Positions 8,870-18,125 are shown, counted from the stretch's first letter. The stretch: DNA of 64,000 bases from Oceaniferula marina (GCF_013391475.1 NZ_JACBAZ010000008.1:1-64000), one strand, 5' to 3'. A program made the numbers and translations. The notes: generated by a model not told the origin, from the sequence alone.

Positions 8870-10303
8870 ATGGAAAAATCTGATTTCGGTCTCATTGGCT
8901 TGGCAGTCATGGGACAAAACCTAGTTCTCAACGTGGAAAGCCGAGGCTTCCAAGTGTCCGTTTATAACCGAACCACCTCTACAATGGAGGACTTCGTCAA
9001 CCAGCACCCGGATAAAAACCTGGTTGGATGCCCCACGCTGGAAGACTTTGTCGACAGCCTTGCCAGCCCGCGCAAGATCCAGATCATGGTTCAGGCAGGC
9101 AAACCGGTGGATGCCGTCATCGAATCGCTTCTCCCGCTACTGGACAAAGACGACATCATTATCGACGGCGGCAACACGCTCTACACCGATACCGTGCGGC
9201 GTGAAAAAGACTTATCGGAAAAAGGCTTCCGCTTTATCGGCGCCGGTGTATCGGGTGGAGAAGAAGGAGCCCTGAAAGGCCCTTCCATCATGCCAGGAGG
9301 CCCCTCCAGCACTTGGGAAGTAATGCAACCGATCTTCGAAGCCATCGCCGCCAAGGTCGATGGCGTGCCATGCGTTACCCACATCGGAGAAGGAGGCGCC
9401 GGACACTTCGTTAAAATGGTACACAACGGCATCGAATACGGTGACATGCAGCTCATTTGTGAAGCCTACAACATCTTTAAAGCCGCTGGGTTCAGCAACG
9501 AAGAACAAGCCGACATCTTTGCCAACTGGAACGACGGAGATCTGGAAAGCTTCTTAATCGAAATCACCGCCAATATCTTCAACCAGAAAGACCCCGAAAC
9601 CGGCACCGCCATCATCGACCTCATCGTAGACAAGGCCGGCCAAAAAGGAACCGGTCGCTGGACCATGATGAGTGCTGTCGAACAGGCCGTGCCTCTGTCC
9701 TGCATCGGGGCGTCTGTTGAAGCACGGATTCTGTCGTCCCTGCGCGACCAACGAAAAACCGCGTCATCGATTCTCGAGGGCCCGTCCAACCAATCGTTTG
9801 AACTCGCAGGCATGAGCAAAGAGGAACTGGTGGAAAAAGTCCGCAACGCCCTGTATGCCTCCAAGATTGTCTCCTATGCTCAAGGGCTCGACCTCATCGT
9901 CAAGGCAGGCAAAGACAACGGCTGGGATCTCGACCTCGGAGCCATCGCCCGGATCTGGCGCGGCGGCTGCATCATCCGTGCAAAATTCCTCAACCGCATC
10001 ACAGAAGCCTACGAAGCCAACCCCACGCTTAACAACCTGATGCTGGCTCCTTTCTTCACAGAGATTCTCAACAGCGGTCAACAAGACTGGCGCGAGGTAG
10101 TCGCCTTGGCTGCTGTCAACGGGATCCCGGTTCCTTCTTTCAGCGGTTCACTGAGCTACTACGACTCCTACCGGGCAGAGCGCCTGCCAGCCAACCTGCT
10201 CCAGGCACAACGCGACTTTTTTGGTGCCCACACCTACGAGCGACTGGACAAGCCCGAGGGTGAGTTTTTCCATACCGAGGACTGGCCTGAACTGATCGAT
10301 TAA
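8870..10303 (+). CDS. gnd: 6-phosphogluconate dehydrogenase, decarboxylating
   Basis: This pentose phosphate pathway enzyme oxidatively decarboxylates 6-phosphogluconate to ribulose-5-phosphate with NADP+. From ATG 8870 the protein has 477 residues and opens with the Rossmann motif GLAVMGQNL. It then shows IDGGNTLYTDT, the substrate-binding GAGVSGGEEGALKGPSIMPGG, HFVKMVHNGIEYGDMQ (catalytic Lys) and a C-terminal all-helical domain with RIWRGGCIIRA. An upstream in-frame GTG at 8837 would add 11 residues that do not resemble the family. It is divergent from pgsA, with about 150 nt between starts, and followed by a strong terminator. Confidence 0.95.
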   Translation: MEKSDFGLIGLAVMGQNLVLNVESRGFQVSVYNRTTSTMEDFVNQHPDKNLVGCPTLEDFVDSLASPRKIQIMVQAGKPVDAVIESLLPLLDKDDIIIDGGNTLYTDTVRREKDLSEKGFRFIGAGVSGGEEGALKGPSIMPGGPSSTWEVMQPIFEAIAAKVDGVPCVTHIGEGGAGHFVKMVHNGIEYGDMQLICEAYNIFKAAGFSNEEQADIFANWNDGDLESFLIEITANIFNQKDPETGTAIIDLIVDKAGQKGTGRWTMMSAVEQAVPLSCIGASVEARILSSLRDQRKTASSILEGPSNQSFELAGMSKEELVEKVRNALYASKIVSYAQGLDLIVKAGKDNGWDLDLGAIARIWRGGCIIRAKFLNRITEAYEANPTLNNLMLAPFFTEILNSGQQDWREVVALAAVNGIPVPSFSGSLSYYDSYRAERLPANLLQAQRDFFGAHTYERLDKPEGEFFHTEDWPELID

Positions 10304-10338
10304 ACGTCGCCGCAGGCCACATTCCGACTCCCTTTCAC

Positions 10339-10385
10339 GGGGCGCTACCGATTTGCATGGTGGCGCCCCGTTTTGTTTCTTTTTA
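10339..10385 (+). terminator. Rho-independent terminator after gnd
   Basis: An 11-bp stem (10339-10349 with 10359-10369, one G-U pair) with a 9-nt loop is followed by a T-rich tract (10371-10385). It is 35 nt beyond the gnd stop. Confidence 0.92.
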
Positions 10386-10560
10386 TCTTGCCCGCAAGCA
10401 TCCCCACTCCGATCCATGAACTTCCGCACCCTTGACGCTCACCCGCTCCTGGCGTCCCTTACAAAGGAATACCCATTTTCCCATCGCATCGTCGGCGTAT
10501 TAATCTAACCTCAAAGCGTCACACCCTAACGCAAACATCCAAACAAACATCAACCACCCC

Positions 10561-10854
10561 ATGACCACATTCAGCATCCTTACATTCATTGCGGGCACCT
10601 TCAGCCTCATCGTCACCATTCTCTGGTTAGTTATCGGCTGGAGAGCCATGCGGGCCCATGAAAAAATAGCAGAGAACGCCACGCTACTCATGCACTATCA
10701 AAAACAACAAAACAACAGCAAACCCGACAGTGACGCCAAACAACGTCAGCTCTACCATCGCTTCCTCAACGAAGTGACCGAAGCAAGCCAATGGCCACTG
10801 CCGGAACGTCAGGAAGCATTCAAATCCTGGCTATCAGAAAAAACGCCCACCTAA
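10561..10854 (+). CDS. Hypothetical single-pass membrane protein
   Basis: A 97-residue protein with one N-terminal transmembrane helix (about residues 5-27, ILTFIAGTFSLIVTILWLVI) followed by a Gln/Lys-rich, helical, probably cytoplasmic tail. No family recognised. It stands alone between gnd and the 10.9-kb inverted-repeat element, and the start is an ATG directly after an AC-rich leader. Confidence 0.55.
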   Translation: MTTFSILTFIAGTFSLIVTILWLVIGWRAMRAHEKIAENATLLMHYQKQQNNSKPDSDAKQRQLYHRFLNEVTEASQWPLPERQEAFKSWLSEKTPT

Positions 10855-10927
10855 GGGTAGGTTCACAGCCACAGTAGTCGCAGCTCACGGCCCAGGGCTC
10901 CTACATTAGGGAGATTATCTTGGTGAT

Positions 10928-11093
10928 GCCTGCTGCGCTGACAGGATTGTCAGGATTTTTTCAAGTTTTTACAGGATGCTTAGAGGTGCCCTTTCATTTT
11001 CAAAGATCAAGATTTGCCCAAAATCTATCGATTACTTCTTAAAAATCCCTGTAAACCCTCTTCAATCATGTGAATCCTGTCAGCGCCGCAGGC
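10928..11093. repeat. 166-bp intergenic element with 21-bp terminal inverted repeats
   Basis: The ends 10928-10948 and 11073-11093 are inverted copies matching at 20 of 21 positions, with a perfect core GCGCTGACAGGATT / AATCCTGTCAGCGC. Inside are further ACAGGA / TCCTGT-like words and T-rich stretches. No frame of useful length exists. It fills the gene-free stretch between the small membrane protein and the ClC gene. It looks like a small non-autonomous repeat or a long imperfect cruciform. The rest of the 10855-11227 gap shows nothing I recognise. Confidence 0.65.
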
Positions 11094-11227
11094 TGTTAGC
11101 CCCTAGTGTATTCGCCCTGGCTCACTGCCAGCAAGACGGGCATTGACAATTCCATCCGCACGTGAACTCTGGATGGCAGACGGAGGTTTGCTTGAATAGC
11201 AAATCCTCGCGCTCCACCCTGTAGCCG

Positions 11228-12517
11228 ATGATTAGAAAACTACGCAGAACCCGACTGTTTGAGATTGAGCAATGCATCAACCTCCTCTTCCTCTGCAAAT
11301 GGTTGTTTCTTGGTTCCATTGTTGGAGCTTTGGCGGGCTCGGCATCCGCCATCTTGTTAATCTCTCTGGATCAAGCGACGGATTTCCGAGAAAACAACCT
11401 CTGGATCATTGCCCTGTTACCAATAGGTGGGCTGATTTCCGGGCTCCTTTACTATCATTTTGGGCAACGGTCCGAAAAAGGAAATAACCTACTGCTGGAA
11501 GAATACCATCACGCAGAGCAAACCATTCCGCTTCGCATGGCTCCGCTGGTCCTGATCGGAACCATCATCACTCATTTGTTTGGGGGCTCCGCAGGCCGCG
11601 AAGGAACCGCAGTGCAAATGGGTGGTGCTTTGTCGGATCAATTCGGGAAATGGTTCAAGCTCAATGCCCACGACCGTAAAATCATTATCGTGATGGGCAT
11701 CAGCGCCGGCTTTGCCTCGGTCTTCGGAACCCCGCTAGCCGGAGCCATCTTTGCCTTGGAGGTGCTGGTTCTCGGAAAAATCCGCTACGAAGCCATCCTC
11801 CCTAGTTTCATCGCGGCCGTCATCGGCAACTACGTCTGCAACCTCTGGCCGATTGACCACTCTCACTATCACATTCCCTTTGTTCCCGAGCTCACCCCCA
11901 CCCGACTGGCCTGGACGGCAGCGGCGGGCATCCTCTTTGGGCTTGCCGCCATGCTCTTCTCCAAGTCCACCCATGGTTTTGGGTCTCTGTTTAAAAAGCA
12001 CATTGGCTACGCTCCGGCCCGCCCCCTGATTGGAGGAGCGGTTCTCGCCATCATTATCTATTTCATCGGCACCACCAAATACATCGGCCTCGGCATCCCC
12101 ACCATTGAAGCCAGCTTTGTCGATTCCATGAACTCCTACGATTTCCTGATCAAAATTGCCTTCACCGCCTTCACGATTGGAGCCGGGTTCAAGGGAGGTG
12201 AGGTCACCCCGCTTTTTTTCATCGGAGCGACCCTGGGAAATGCCATGGTTTGGCTGATCCCCCTGCCGATGCCGCTGCTGGCAGGCATGGGGTTTGTTGC
12301 CGTGTTTGCGGGAGCCACCAACACCCCGATTGCCTGCACCCTGATGGGGATCGAGCTCTTCGGCGCCGATTGCGGTGTCTACGTCGCGATCGCCTGCGTT
12401 GTCGCCTATCTTTTCTCGGGCCACACCGGCATTTACTCCTCCCAAATCATCGGAGCCCCCAAACATCGCTTCTATAAGAAATTCAAAGGGCTGCACCTCA
12501 AAGATGCAAAACATTAG
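11228..12517 (+). CDS. ClC-family chloride/fluoride channel or antiporter
   Basis: A 429-residue polytopic membrane protein of the ClC family with the central ion-pathway motifs. GGSAGREGTAVQMGG carries the gating Glu and is followed by GISAGFASVFGTPLAGAIFALE. Later come GAGFKGGEVTPLFFIGATLG and a C-terminal helix segment GHTGIYSSQ with the conserved-type Tyr. The common GREGPTVQ version is here GREGTAVQ, a variant I associate with fluoride-type ClC members, so the ion is uncertain. No CBS domains follow. No fluoride riboswitch could be recognised in the upstream 130 nt. It is monocistronic with its own terminator. Confidence 0.85.
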   Translation: MIRKLRRTRLFEIEQCINLLFLCKWLFLGSIVGALAGSASAILLISLDQATDFRENNLWIIALLPIGGLISGLLYYHFGQRSEKGNNLLLEEYHHAEQTIPLRMAPLVLIGTIITHLFGGSAGREGTAVQMGGALSDQFGKWFKLNAHDRKIIIVMGISAGFASVFGTPLAGAIFALEVLVLGKIRYEAILPSFIAAVIGNYVCNLWPIDHSHYHIPFVPELTPTRLAWTAAAGILFGLAAMLFSKSTHGFGSLFKKHIGYAPARPLIGGAVLAIIIYFIGTTKYIGLGIPTIEASFVDSMNSYDFLIKIAFTAFTIGAGFKGGEVTPLFFIGATLGNAMVWLIPLPMPLLAGMGFVAVFAGATNTPIACTLMGIELFGADCGVYVAIACVVAYLFSGHTGIYSSQIIGAPKHRFYKKFKGLHLKDAKH

Positions 12518-12549
12518 CGAGCTTGCTTTGAGGGAGGAATACCCCAAAG

Positions 12550-12583
12550 CGAGATCCCATCTGTGGACAGATCTCGATTTTTT
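12550..12583 (+). terminator. Rho-independent terminator after the ClC gene
   Basis: Stem CGAGATC (12550-12556) with GATCTCG (12570-12576) is followed by ATTTTTT. An alternative inner stem ATCTG/CAGAT is possible within the loop. Confidence 0.8.
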
Positions 12584-12702
12584 ACGGCTTGCTTGAATAA
12601 TCCCGGTCCCTCATCCCGTAAGCTCCCAGCAAGCTCAACCACTTTCCCATTTTCAGCCTTTTGAATACGATCCGGGTAAGCTAAAGACGGGGCCGCCACA
12701 GC

Positions 12703-14313
12703 ATGTTTGTTCTCAAAAAACTATTCGAACTGAGGGATAAAACCCACGAAAGCGACGAAAAACCTTTCCTCGACCACCTTGAGGATCTGCGAATCGTCAT
12801 CACCCGTGTGGTGCTCACCCTCACCCTCTCGATGCTCGTTTGCTTTATTTTCCGCAATGAGCTCATGGAGATCATTCGTAAACCGGTCGAACAAACCTGG
12901 CATACCAGCCAGAAAAGCAAAATGCCCGGGCCGGAGGATGCCCCGGTTGCCCTCGAGCTCGAGACTTGGGAAAAAGCCAAACGCGCAGCCCGAGATACCG
13001 CCCGCTTTTCCGAACCCCAAAAAAACCATTACTTCAAATACCAGGACCCGGATGGCTCCCTGAAGCTCGAGTTCCACTCCGGCTGCGTCATTTATTACCA
13101 AGCGGCGATCGATATGGAGAACACGACCCAGAATGGGGTCGGATTCATTAAAGACCTACCCGATATCGATGAAGACACCCGCAAGCAGGTCACCGCCCTG
13201 CTTGATGAAGAAAAACGTCCGGACGCCGCGGTCGACTCCCGAGGCAAACTCGTCCTGATGCAGGCTCTCAACCCAACCGAAGGGTTTATGCTTTCCATGA
13301 AGCTCGCACTGTTTGCCGGCATCATCGTTTCCTTCCCTCTGCTGCTCTACTTCATTTTGCAGTTCATTCTTCCCGGCCTGAAGCAAAATGAAAAGAAGGC
13401 CCTCTGGCCAGCCCTGCTGATCGGCTTCGGGCTGTTCACCGGTGGAGTGCTCTTCTCCTACTTCTTTGTCCTGCCGAAAGTCCTCGATTTCTTCTACAAC
13501 TGGAGTCAGGAAATGGGCGTCACCAACGAATGGAGGATCGGATACTACATCTCCTTCGCTACCCAGTTCACCCTGATCTTTGGCCTCAGCTTTGAACTTC
13601 CGGTCGTCGTGATGACCCTGGTCAAGTTGGGGATCCTCAACTATGACATGATGCGCAATACGCGGTCCTACGCGATTCTGGCCATCGTCATCATTGCCGC
13701 CCTGATTACCCCCACCCCGGATGCCTTCACCCTACTGCTTTTAGCTGGACCGATGATCGTCCTCTACGAAATATGTATCTGGCTCGCCTTCTTCCACGGC
13801 AAAAAAGAACGGGAAAAAGAACGAGCCGAACAAGAAGAACTCAAGCGTAAGCTAGCCAGTGCCCCTGCCCTCGCAACAAGCCGCGATGGCGACGATGATC
13901 CTGAGGACCCTGAGGATGATCCCGATGGCTCGGAAGGTTCCGACGCATACAACAGCTACGACGATGAATTCTCCGATGACCACTACCACTACAGTGACGA
14001 GGATCCATACGAAATCCACGGCGATGACGAAGGTAATGAAGAAGACACCGGCACCTACGATTTCCCGGAAGAGAATGAAGACGTCTCCCACGAAGACCCG
14101 CCACTCGATCACCACGAGCTGACCGACGAGTATCATCCCTATTACGACAACTTGGATGAAGCCGGAACCAAGGATCTCTCAGACATCGACTTCACCGACC
14201 AGGAAGACAATCATGAACCCGAGGAAGAGTCCGACAAAGAAACGGATGAGGCTCACCCCGACAAAGAAAAATCAAACGGGGATACGCCCAGTGATGACAA
14301 AGAGCCCCAATAA
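12703..14313 (+). CDS. tatC: Sec-independent translocase subunit TatC with long loop and acidic tail
   Basis: TatC is the membrane receptor for twin-arginine signal peptides. Family hallmarks are the N-terminal FLDHLEDLR (residues 23-31), the TM2 region PTEGFMLSMKLALFAGIIVSFPLLLYFI, a stretch rich in F/Y/V for TM3-4, and the late TPTPDAFTLLLLAGPMIVLYE. Two parts are unusual. The first periplasmic loop is about 140 residues, against roughly 40 in E. coli. The C-terminus carries a basic coiled-coil-like stretch (KKEREKERAEQEELKRK) and then an extremely acidic, Tyr/His-containing tail from about residue 394 to 536. At 536 residues it is about twice the usual length. yicC starts 64 nt after the stop. 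No tatA/B is in the window. Confidence 0.93.
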   Translation: MFVLKKLFELRDKTHESDEKPFLDHLEDLRIVITRVVLTLTLSMLVCFIFRNELMEIIRKPVEQTWHTSQKSKMPGPEDAPVALELETWEKAKRAARDTARFSEPQKNHYFKYQDPDGSLKLEFHSGCVIYYQAAIDMENTTQNGVGFIKDLPDIDEDTRKQVTALLDEEKRPDAAVDSRGKLVLMQALNPTEGFMLSMKLALFAGIIVSFPLLLYFILQFILPGLKQNEKKALWPALLIGFGLFTGGVLFSYFFVLPKVLDFFYNWSQEMGVTNEWRIGYYISFATQFTLIFGLSFELPVVVMTLVKLGILNYDMMRNTRSYAILAIVIIAALITPTPDAFTLLLLAGPMIVLYEICIWLAFFHGKKEREKERAEQEELKRKLASAPALATSRDGDDDPEDPEDDPDGSEGSDAYNSYDDEFSDDHYHYSDEDPYEIHGDDEGNEEDTGTYDFPEENEDVSHEDPPLDHHELTDEYHPYYDNLDEAGTKDLSDIDFTDQEDNHEPEEESDKETDEAHPDKEKSNGDTPSDDKEPQ

Positions 14314-14377
14314 GGCCAGCTCTTCATTCACTCCACATTCCCGCCCCCCCCGCAACACCCTCAACCCATCCACCTCC

Positions 14378-15253
14378 ATGCACTCCATGACAGGATTCGG
14401 CAGAGCCGAATACGCCACCACCAAACTAGCCGCCCGCGTCGAAGCCGCATCCGTCAACCGTAAGCAAGGCGAAATCGTCGTGCAAATGCCCCGGATCTAT
14501 GCCGAGCTCGAAGCCTCAATCCGCAAACTGGCGCTCAACAAACTTTCGCGTGGGCGGGTCACACTCAATATTCAGGTCGAAGCCCCTGAAACGGCCAGCG
14601 GAGCCATCCAAATCAACAGCTCCCGCGCCAAGGCTCTGGAAGCAGCCTTCACCGAACTCTCCGACATCTTGGATCGTCCCATTCAACCAGACGCCAGTGA
14701 TTTCATCAAAGCCCCGGATATTTTCGATTTTGACGATCAACCCATCGACCCTGAAGAGGCATGGGCCGCCATCTCACCCGCCGTCGAAGAAGCGCTTGAT
14801 CAACTCATTGCGATGCGGGCTGACGAAGGTCGCCACCTGATGACCGATATCGAACAGCGGATCTGCATTCTGGAAAATCTCAGCTCCGAGATCACCATTC
14901 ACGCGCCAGCGGTCATAAAAAAATACAAAGAAAACCTCCACCGCCGGCTTGCCGAAACGGAACTCGAATTCGACCTCAATGACGAGCGCATCCTCAAAGA
15001 GATCGGACTCTTTGCCGACCGCTGCGACATCAGTGAAGAAATCACGCGACTCCAATCGCATTTTGAAAAATTTCGCCAATATCTGAATTCCAACGAGCCC
15101 GTTGGTCGCCCACTCGATTTCCTCTGCCAGGAACTCAACCGTGAGTTCAACACCATCGGTTCCAAGGCCAACGATGCCACCCTGGCCCAACTCGTCGTCA
15201 ACGCCAAAACCGAACTCGAAAAAATCCGGGAGCAAGTCCAGAACATCGAGTAA
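14378..15253 (+). CDS. yicC: YicC/YloC family endoribonuclease
   Basis: A 291-residue member of the YicC family, cytoplasmic proteins reported to act in RNA turnover in E. coli and B. subtilis. It opens with the signature MHSMTGFGRAEY, then VEAASVNRKQGEIVVQMPR. The C-terminal half has DERILKEIGLFADRCDISEEI and the highly conserved LDFLCQELNREFNTIGSKAND. The frame is open further upstream inside tatC, but the family start is clearly ATG 14378 (an internal ATG at 14387 is also possible). In many bacteria yicC lies beside gmk; here it precedes trpF by 33 nt. Confidence 0.93.
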   Translation: MHSMTGFGRAEYATTKLAARVEAASVNRKQGEIVVQMPRIYAELEASIRKLALNKLSRGRVTLNIQVEAPETASGAIQINSSRAKALEAAFTELSDILDRPIQPDASDFIKAPDIFDFDDQPIDPEEAWAAISPAVEEALDQLIAMRADEGRHLMTDIEQRICILENLSSEITIHAPAVIKKYKENLHRRLAETELEFDLNDERILKEIGLFADRCDISEEITRLQSHFEKFRQYLNSNEPVGRPLDFLCQELNREFNTIGSKANDATLAQLVVNAKTELEKIREQVQNIE

Positions 15254-15286
15254 GCGCCCACACAATTTCAGCCCCCCCAATCTCTC

Positions 15287-15946
15287 ATGGCCAGCATCGA
15301 ATCCTTTCTCGACCAGAGCAGCACCTCACTGAAAATTTGCGGGATCACCCAGCCGGAGCAGGCAAAGCAACTTGCCGACATGGGAGTCGACGCCATTGGC
15401 ATCAACTTCTGGCCGCATTCTAAGCGCTACCTCGCACCCGATGCGGCCCGCACCTTTTTACCGGATCTTAGCGGAAGAACTGTCCGCGTGGGCGTCTTCG
15501 TCAATGCCGATCCTGCACTGCCGCTCCAACTGCTCGAACAAGGGGCCATCGATCTGGCTCAATTCCACGGTGATGAGACTCCCGAATACGTTCAGCCTTT
15601 CCTCGACCAAGGCTTGCCATTCATCAAAGCCATCGGGGTAAAAAATGCGGCATCTCTGGATCACATTCTGGCTTACCAGTCGGACGCCGTCCTGCTCGAC
15701 ACTCCGGCACCGGGGGTTTACGGAGGTACTGGTGAGGCCTTCGATTGGAATCATGCCAAATCCTTTATGCTGGAACACCCCGGGCTGCCAGTCATTCTCG
15801 CCGGAGGGATCACGCCGGAGAATGCATCCGAAGCAGTGCGCACGCTCCACCCTGCCGTCATCGATGTTGCCTCAGGTGCAGAAAGCGCACCGGGTATCAA
15901 AGACCTCGATAAAGTAAGCCGCCTCCAAAAGGCCTTGTCGGCATAA
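15287..15946 (+). CDS. trpF: Phosphoribosylanthranilate isomerase
   Basis: This TIM-barrel enzyme of tryptophan synthesis converts phosphoribosylanthranilate to CdRP. The 219-residue protein has the N-terminal LKICGIT with the catalytic Cys, GINFWPHSKRY, VGVFVN, QFHGDE, and LLDTPAPGVYGGTGEAFDW with the catalytic Asp. It ends with LAGGITPENASEA and IDVASGAESAPGIKD, the phosphate-binding end of the barrel. No other trp genes are adjacent. It shares a strand and close spacing with yicC. Confidence 0.96.
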   Translation: MASIESFLDQSSTSLKICGITQPEQAKQLADMGVDAIGINFWPHSKRYLAPDAARTFLPDLSGRTVRVGVFVNADPALPLQLLEQGAIDLAQFHGDETPEYVQPFLDQGLPFIKAIGVKNAASLDHILAYQSDAVLLDTPAPGVYGGTGEAFDWNHAKSFMLEHPGLPVILAGGITPENASEAVRTLHPAVIDVASGAESAPGIKDLDKVSRLQKALSA

Positions 15947-16020
15947 ACGCCCCCCGCCCCTGACTGAGACTGACAAAAATTGAGCGTGCCATCAGCACGT
16001 TCTTCAGTTAGTGTTCAGCT

Positions 16021-18015
16021 ATGAGTAAAAGCATCCCCACTCTGGTGGCCAACGACCCATGGTTAGAACCCTACACCGACCATATCCGGTGGCGAATGCA
16101 ACAACTCGACGAGCGACTGCAATCGATTCAACAACAAGCTGGATCTCTGGAAAACTATGCCTCACGGCACCTGAACCACGGGATCCACCTGAATGGGGAC
16201 CAATCGGCCTGGATCATCCGTGAGTGGGCTCCCGCTGCCCACTCGGTATCCCTAGTGGGAGACTTCAACCAGTGGAACCCGGAAGCCACCCCGCTGAGCC
16301 GCGACCAGCAAGGGGGCTGGCAGACCGAACTTCCCAAGAAACTCATCAAACACAAAGAGCTTATCAAACTCCACATCGTCGGAGCTGATGGCAGCGTGCG
16401 CGATCGTATCCCGGCCACCATCCTGCGCTGTGTTCAAGACTCCAAAACCCACGATTATTCAGGACAGGTTTGGAGCCCCGAGACGGCCTACACGTGGAAA
16501 CACAGCTTTGACCCGGCAACGATCAAAGCCCCTACCATCTATGAAGCCCACGTCGGTATGGCTGGAGAAGCTCCCCGCCTCCATAGCTACCGCGAATTTG
16601 CGGAGCAGGTTCTCCCCCGCATCGCCGAACTTGGGTATAACACCATCCAACTCATGGCTGTTCAGGAGCACCCGTATTACGGATCCTTCGGCTACCACGT
16701 CTCCTCATTCTTTGCCCCCTGCTCCCGCTTCGGCACCCCGGATGAATTAAAATACCTGATCGATACCGCCCACGGCCTCGGCATCGCCGTGCTGCTCGAC
16801 ATTGTCCACTCCCACGCCGTCAAAAACATCGCCGAAGGACTCAATGATTTCGATGGGTCCGGCAACCAGTATTTCCACGCCGGCGACCGGGGAAACCAAC
16901 CCCAATGGGATTCCAAATGCTTCGATTACGGCAAATCTGAAGTCCAACAATTCCTGCTCTCCAATGTCAGATACTGGCTCGAAGAATTCCATTTCGACGG
17001 ATTCCGCTTCGATGGCATCACTTCGATGCTTTACCATCACCACGGCACCGTCGCCTTCGACCACTACGACAAATATTTCCTGGATGGCCCGGACGAGGAC
17101 GCCATCCTTTACCTCGGGCTCGCCACCACTCTCGCCAAACAGATCCAACCCGGAGCCCTGCTCATCGCCGAGGACATGTCCGGCATGCCGGGCCTCTGCC
17201 GACCAGCCAAGGAAGGTGGCGTCGGCTTCACCCATCGACTCGCCATGGGCATCCCCGATTACTGGATCAAGCTGCTCAAACACAAACAGGACGAAGACTG
17301 GAAACCTGAGGAGATGTGGGGCGTGATGACCAACCGCCGATACGGCGAAGCCAATATCGCCTACGCCGAAAGTCACGACCAGGCACTCGTCGGGGATAAA
17401 ACCATCGCCTTCCGCCTGATGGATCAGGACATGTACTGGCACATGAGCATCGATGACCAGCACGGTGGCATCGAACGTGGAATCGCCCTGCATAAATTGA
17501 TCCGACTCTTCACGCTGGTCTCCGGGGGCGAAGGTTGGCTCAACTTCATGGGCAATGAATTCGGCCATCCCGAGTGGTTGGATTTCCCCCGTGAAGGCAA
17601 CGATTGGTCCTACCACTACTGCCGCCGCCAATGGTCACTGGTCGACAACCCGGAACTCCGCTACCAATACCTCAACGCCTTCGATGGATCGATGATGAAT
17701 CTGACGGAGAAATATCAACTCCTGCAAAGCCCTCCTGCCAAGCTTCTCTACGTTCACAATGACGACCAGATTCTCGCAGCCGAACGGGCAGGCCTGATCT
17801 TCGTGTTCAATTTCAACCCGCACCAATCGTTTCCCGATTACCTGATCCCGGTGGATGACGAAGGGCCTTACAAAATCGTCCTCAACTCCGACTCCGCCGC
17901 CCACGGTGGCCACCGCAGAATTGACCCGTCGATCATTCCCCAAACCAACGCCGAGACCCAACTCCCGCTGTATATCCCAAGCCGATGCTGTCTGGTTCTC
18001 AAAAAATGGGAGTAG
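16021..18015 (+). CDS. glgB: 1,4-alpha-glucan branching enzyme, eukaryote-like type
   Basis: It makes alpha-1,6 branches in glycogen. The 664-residue protein has an N-terminal carbohydrate-binding module (about residues 60-150, REWAPAAHSVSLVGDFNQWN), a GH13 barrel and a C-terminal all-beta domain. Catalytic residues read as D331 in GFRFDGITSM, E384 in LIAEDMSG and D453 in ESHDQALVGD. The sequence GNQYFHAGDRG...WDSKCFDYG and the FRFDGITSMLYHHHG stretch resemble animal, fungal and plant branching enzymes (GH13_8 type) more than the E. coli GlgB. No glgA, glgC or glgP is adjacent. A REP-like hairpin follows 24 nt after the stop. Confidence 0.93.
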   Translation: MSKSIPTLVANDPWLEPYTDHIRWRMQQLDERLQSIQQQAGSLENYASRHLNHGIHLNGDQSAWIIREWAPAAHSVSLVGDFNQWNPEATPLSRDQQGGWQTELPKKLIKHKELIKLHIVGADGSVRDRIPATILRCVQDSKTHDYSGQVWSPETAYTWKHSFDPATIKAPTIYEAHVGMAGEAPRLHSYREFAEQVLPRIAELGYNTIQLMAVQEHPYYGSFGYHVSSFFAPCSRFGTPDELKYLIDTAHGLGIAVLLDIVHSHAVKNIAEGLNDFDGSGNQYFHAGDRGNQPQWDSKCFDYGKSEVQQFLLSNVRYWLEEFHFDGFRFDGITSMLYHHHGTVAFDHYDKYFLDGPDEDAILYLGLATTLAKQIQPGALLIAEDMSGMPGLCRPAKEGGVGFTHRLAMGIPDYWIKLLKHKQDEDWKPEEMWGVMTNRRYGEANIAYAESHDQALVGDKTIAFRLMDQDMYWHMSIDDQHGGIERGIALHKLIRLFTLVSGGEGWLNFMGNEFGHPEWLDFPREGNDWSYHYCRRQWSLVDNPELRYQYLNAFDGSMMNLTEKYQLLQSPPAKLLYVHNDDQILAAERAGLIFVFNFNPHQSFPDYLIPVDDEGPYKIVLNSDSAAHGGHRRIDPSIIPQTNAETQLPLYIPSRCCLVLKKWE

Positions 18016-18039
18016 AACCATCCATAGAGACTGTATACG

Positions 18040-18070
18040 GTAGGGAGGATTGGCCTCAATCCTCCGACGG
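18040..18070 (+). repeat. REP-like hairpin element with GTAG foot
   Basis: GTAGG is followed by the stem GGAGGATTG / CAATCCTCC around a GCCT loop, ending in GACGG. A copy with the same stem lies in inverse orientation at 48593-48619, and related copies with different stems lie at 48495 and 48538. The GTAG tetranucleotide at the foot of a hairpin is the known hallmark of REP sequences mobilised by RAYT transposases. Confidence 0.75.
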
Positions 18071-18125
18071 ATGTATGGCGTGCAACAAAAGCATTCCGAT
18101 CCGTCATCAATAAATATGATCTTCA

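Noticed and set aside
11097-11227. Fluoride riboswitch ahead of the ClC gene
   Set aside because: I could not align the conserved stems and loop of that motif to this leader.
13852-14136. Val/Ile-rich minus-strand frame as a membrane protein
   Set aside because: It is the antisense shadow of the Asp/Glu-rich tatC tail (GAY codons read as RTC).
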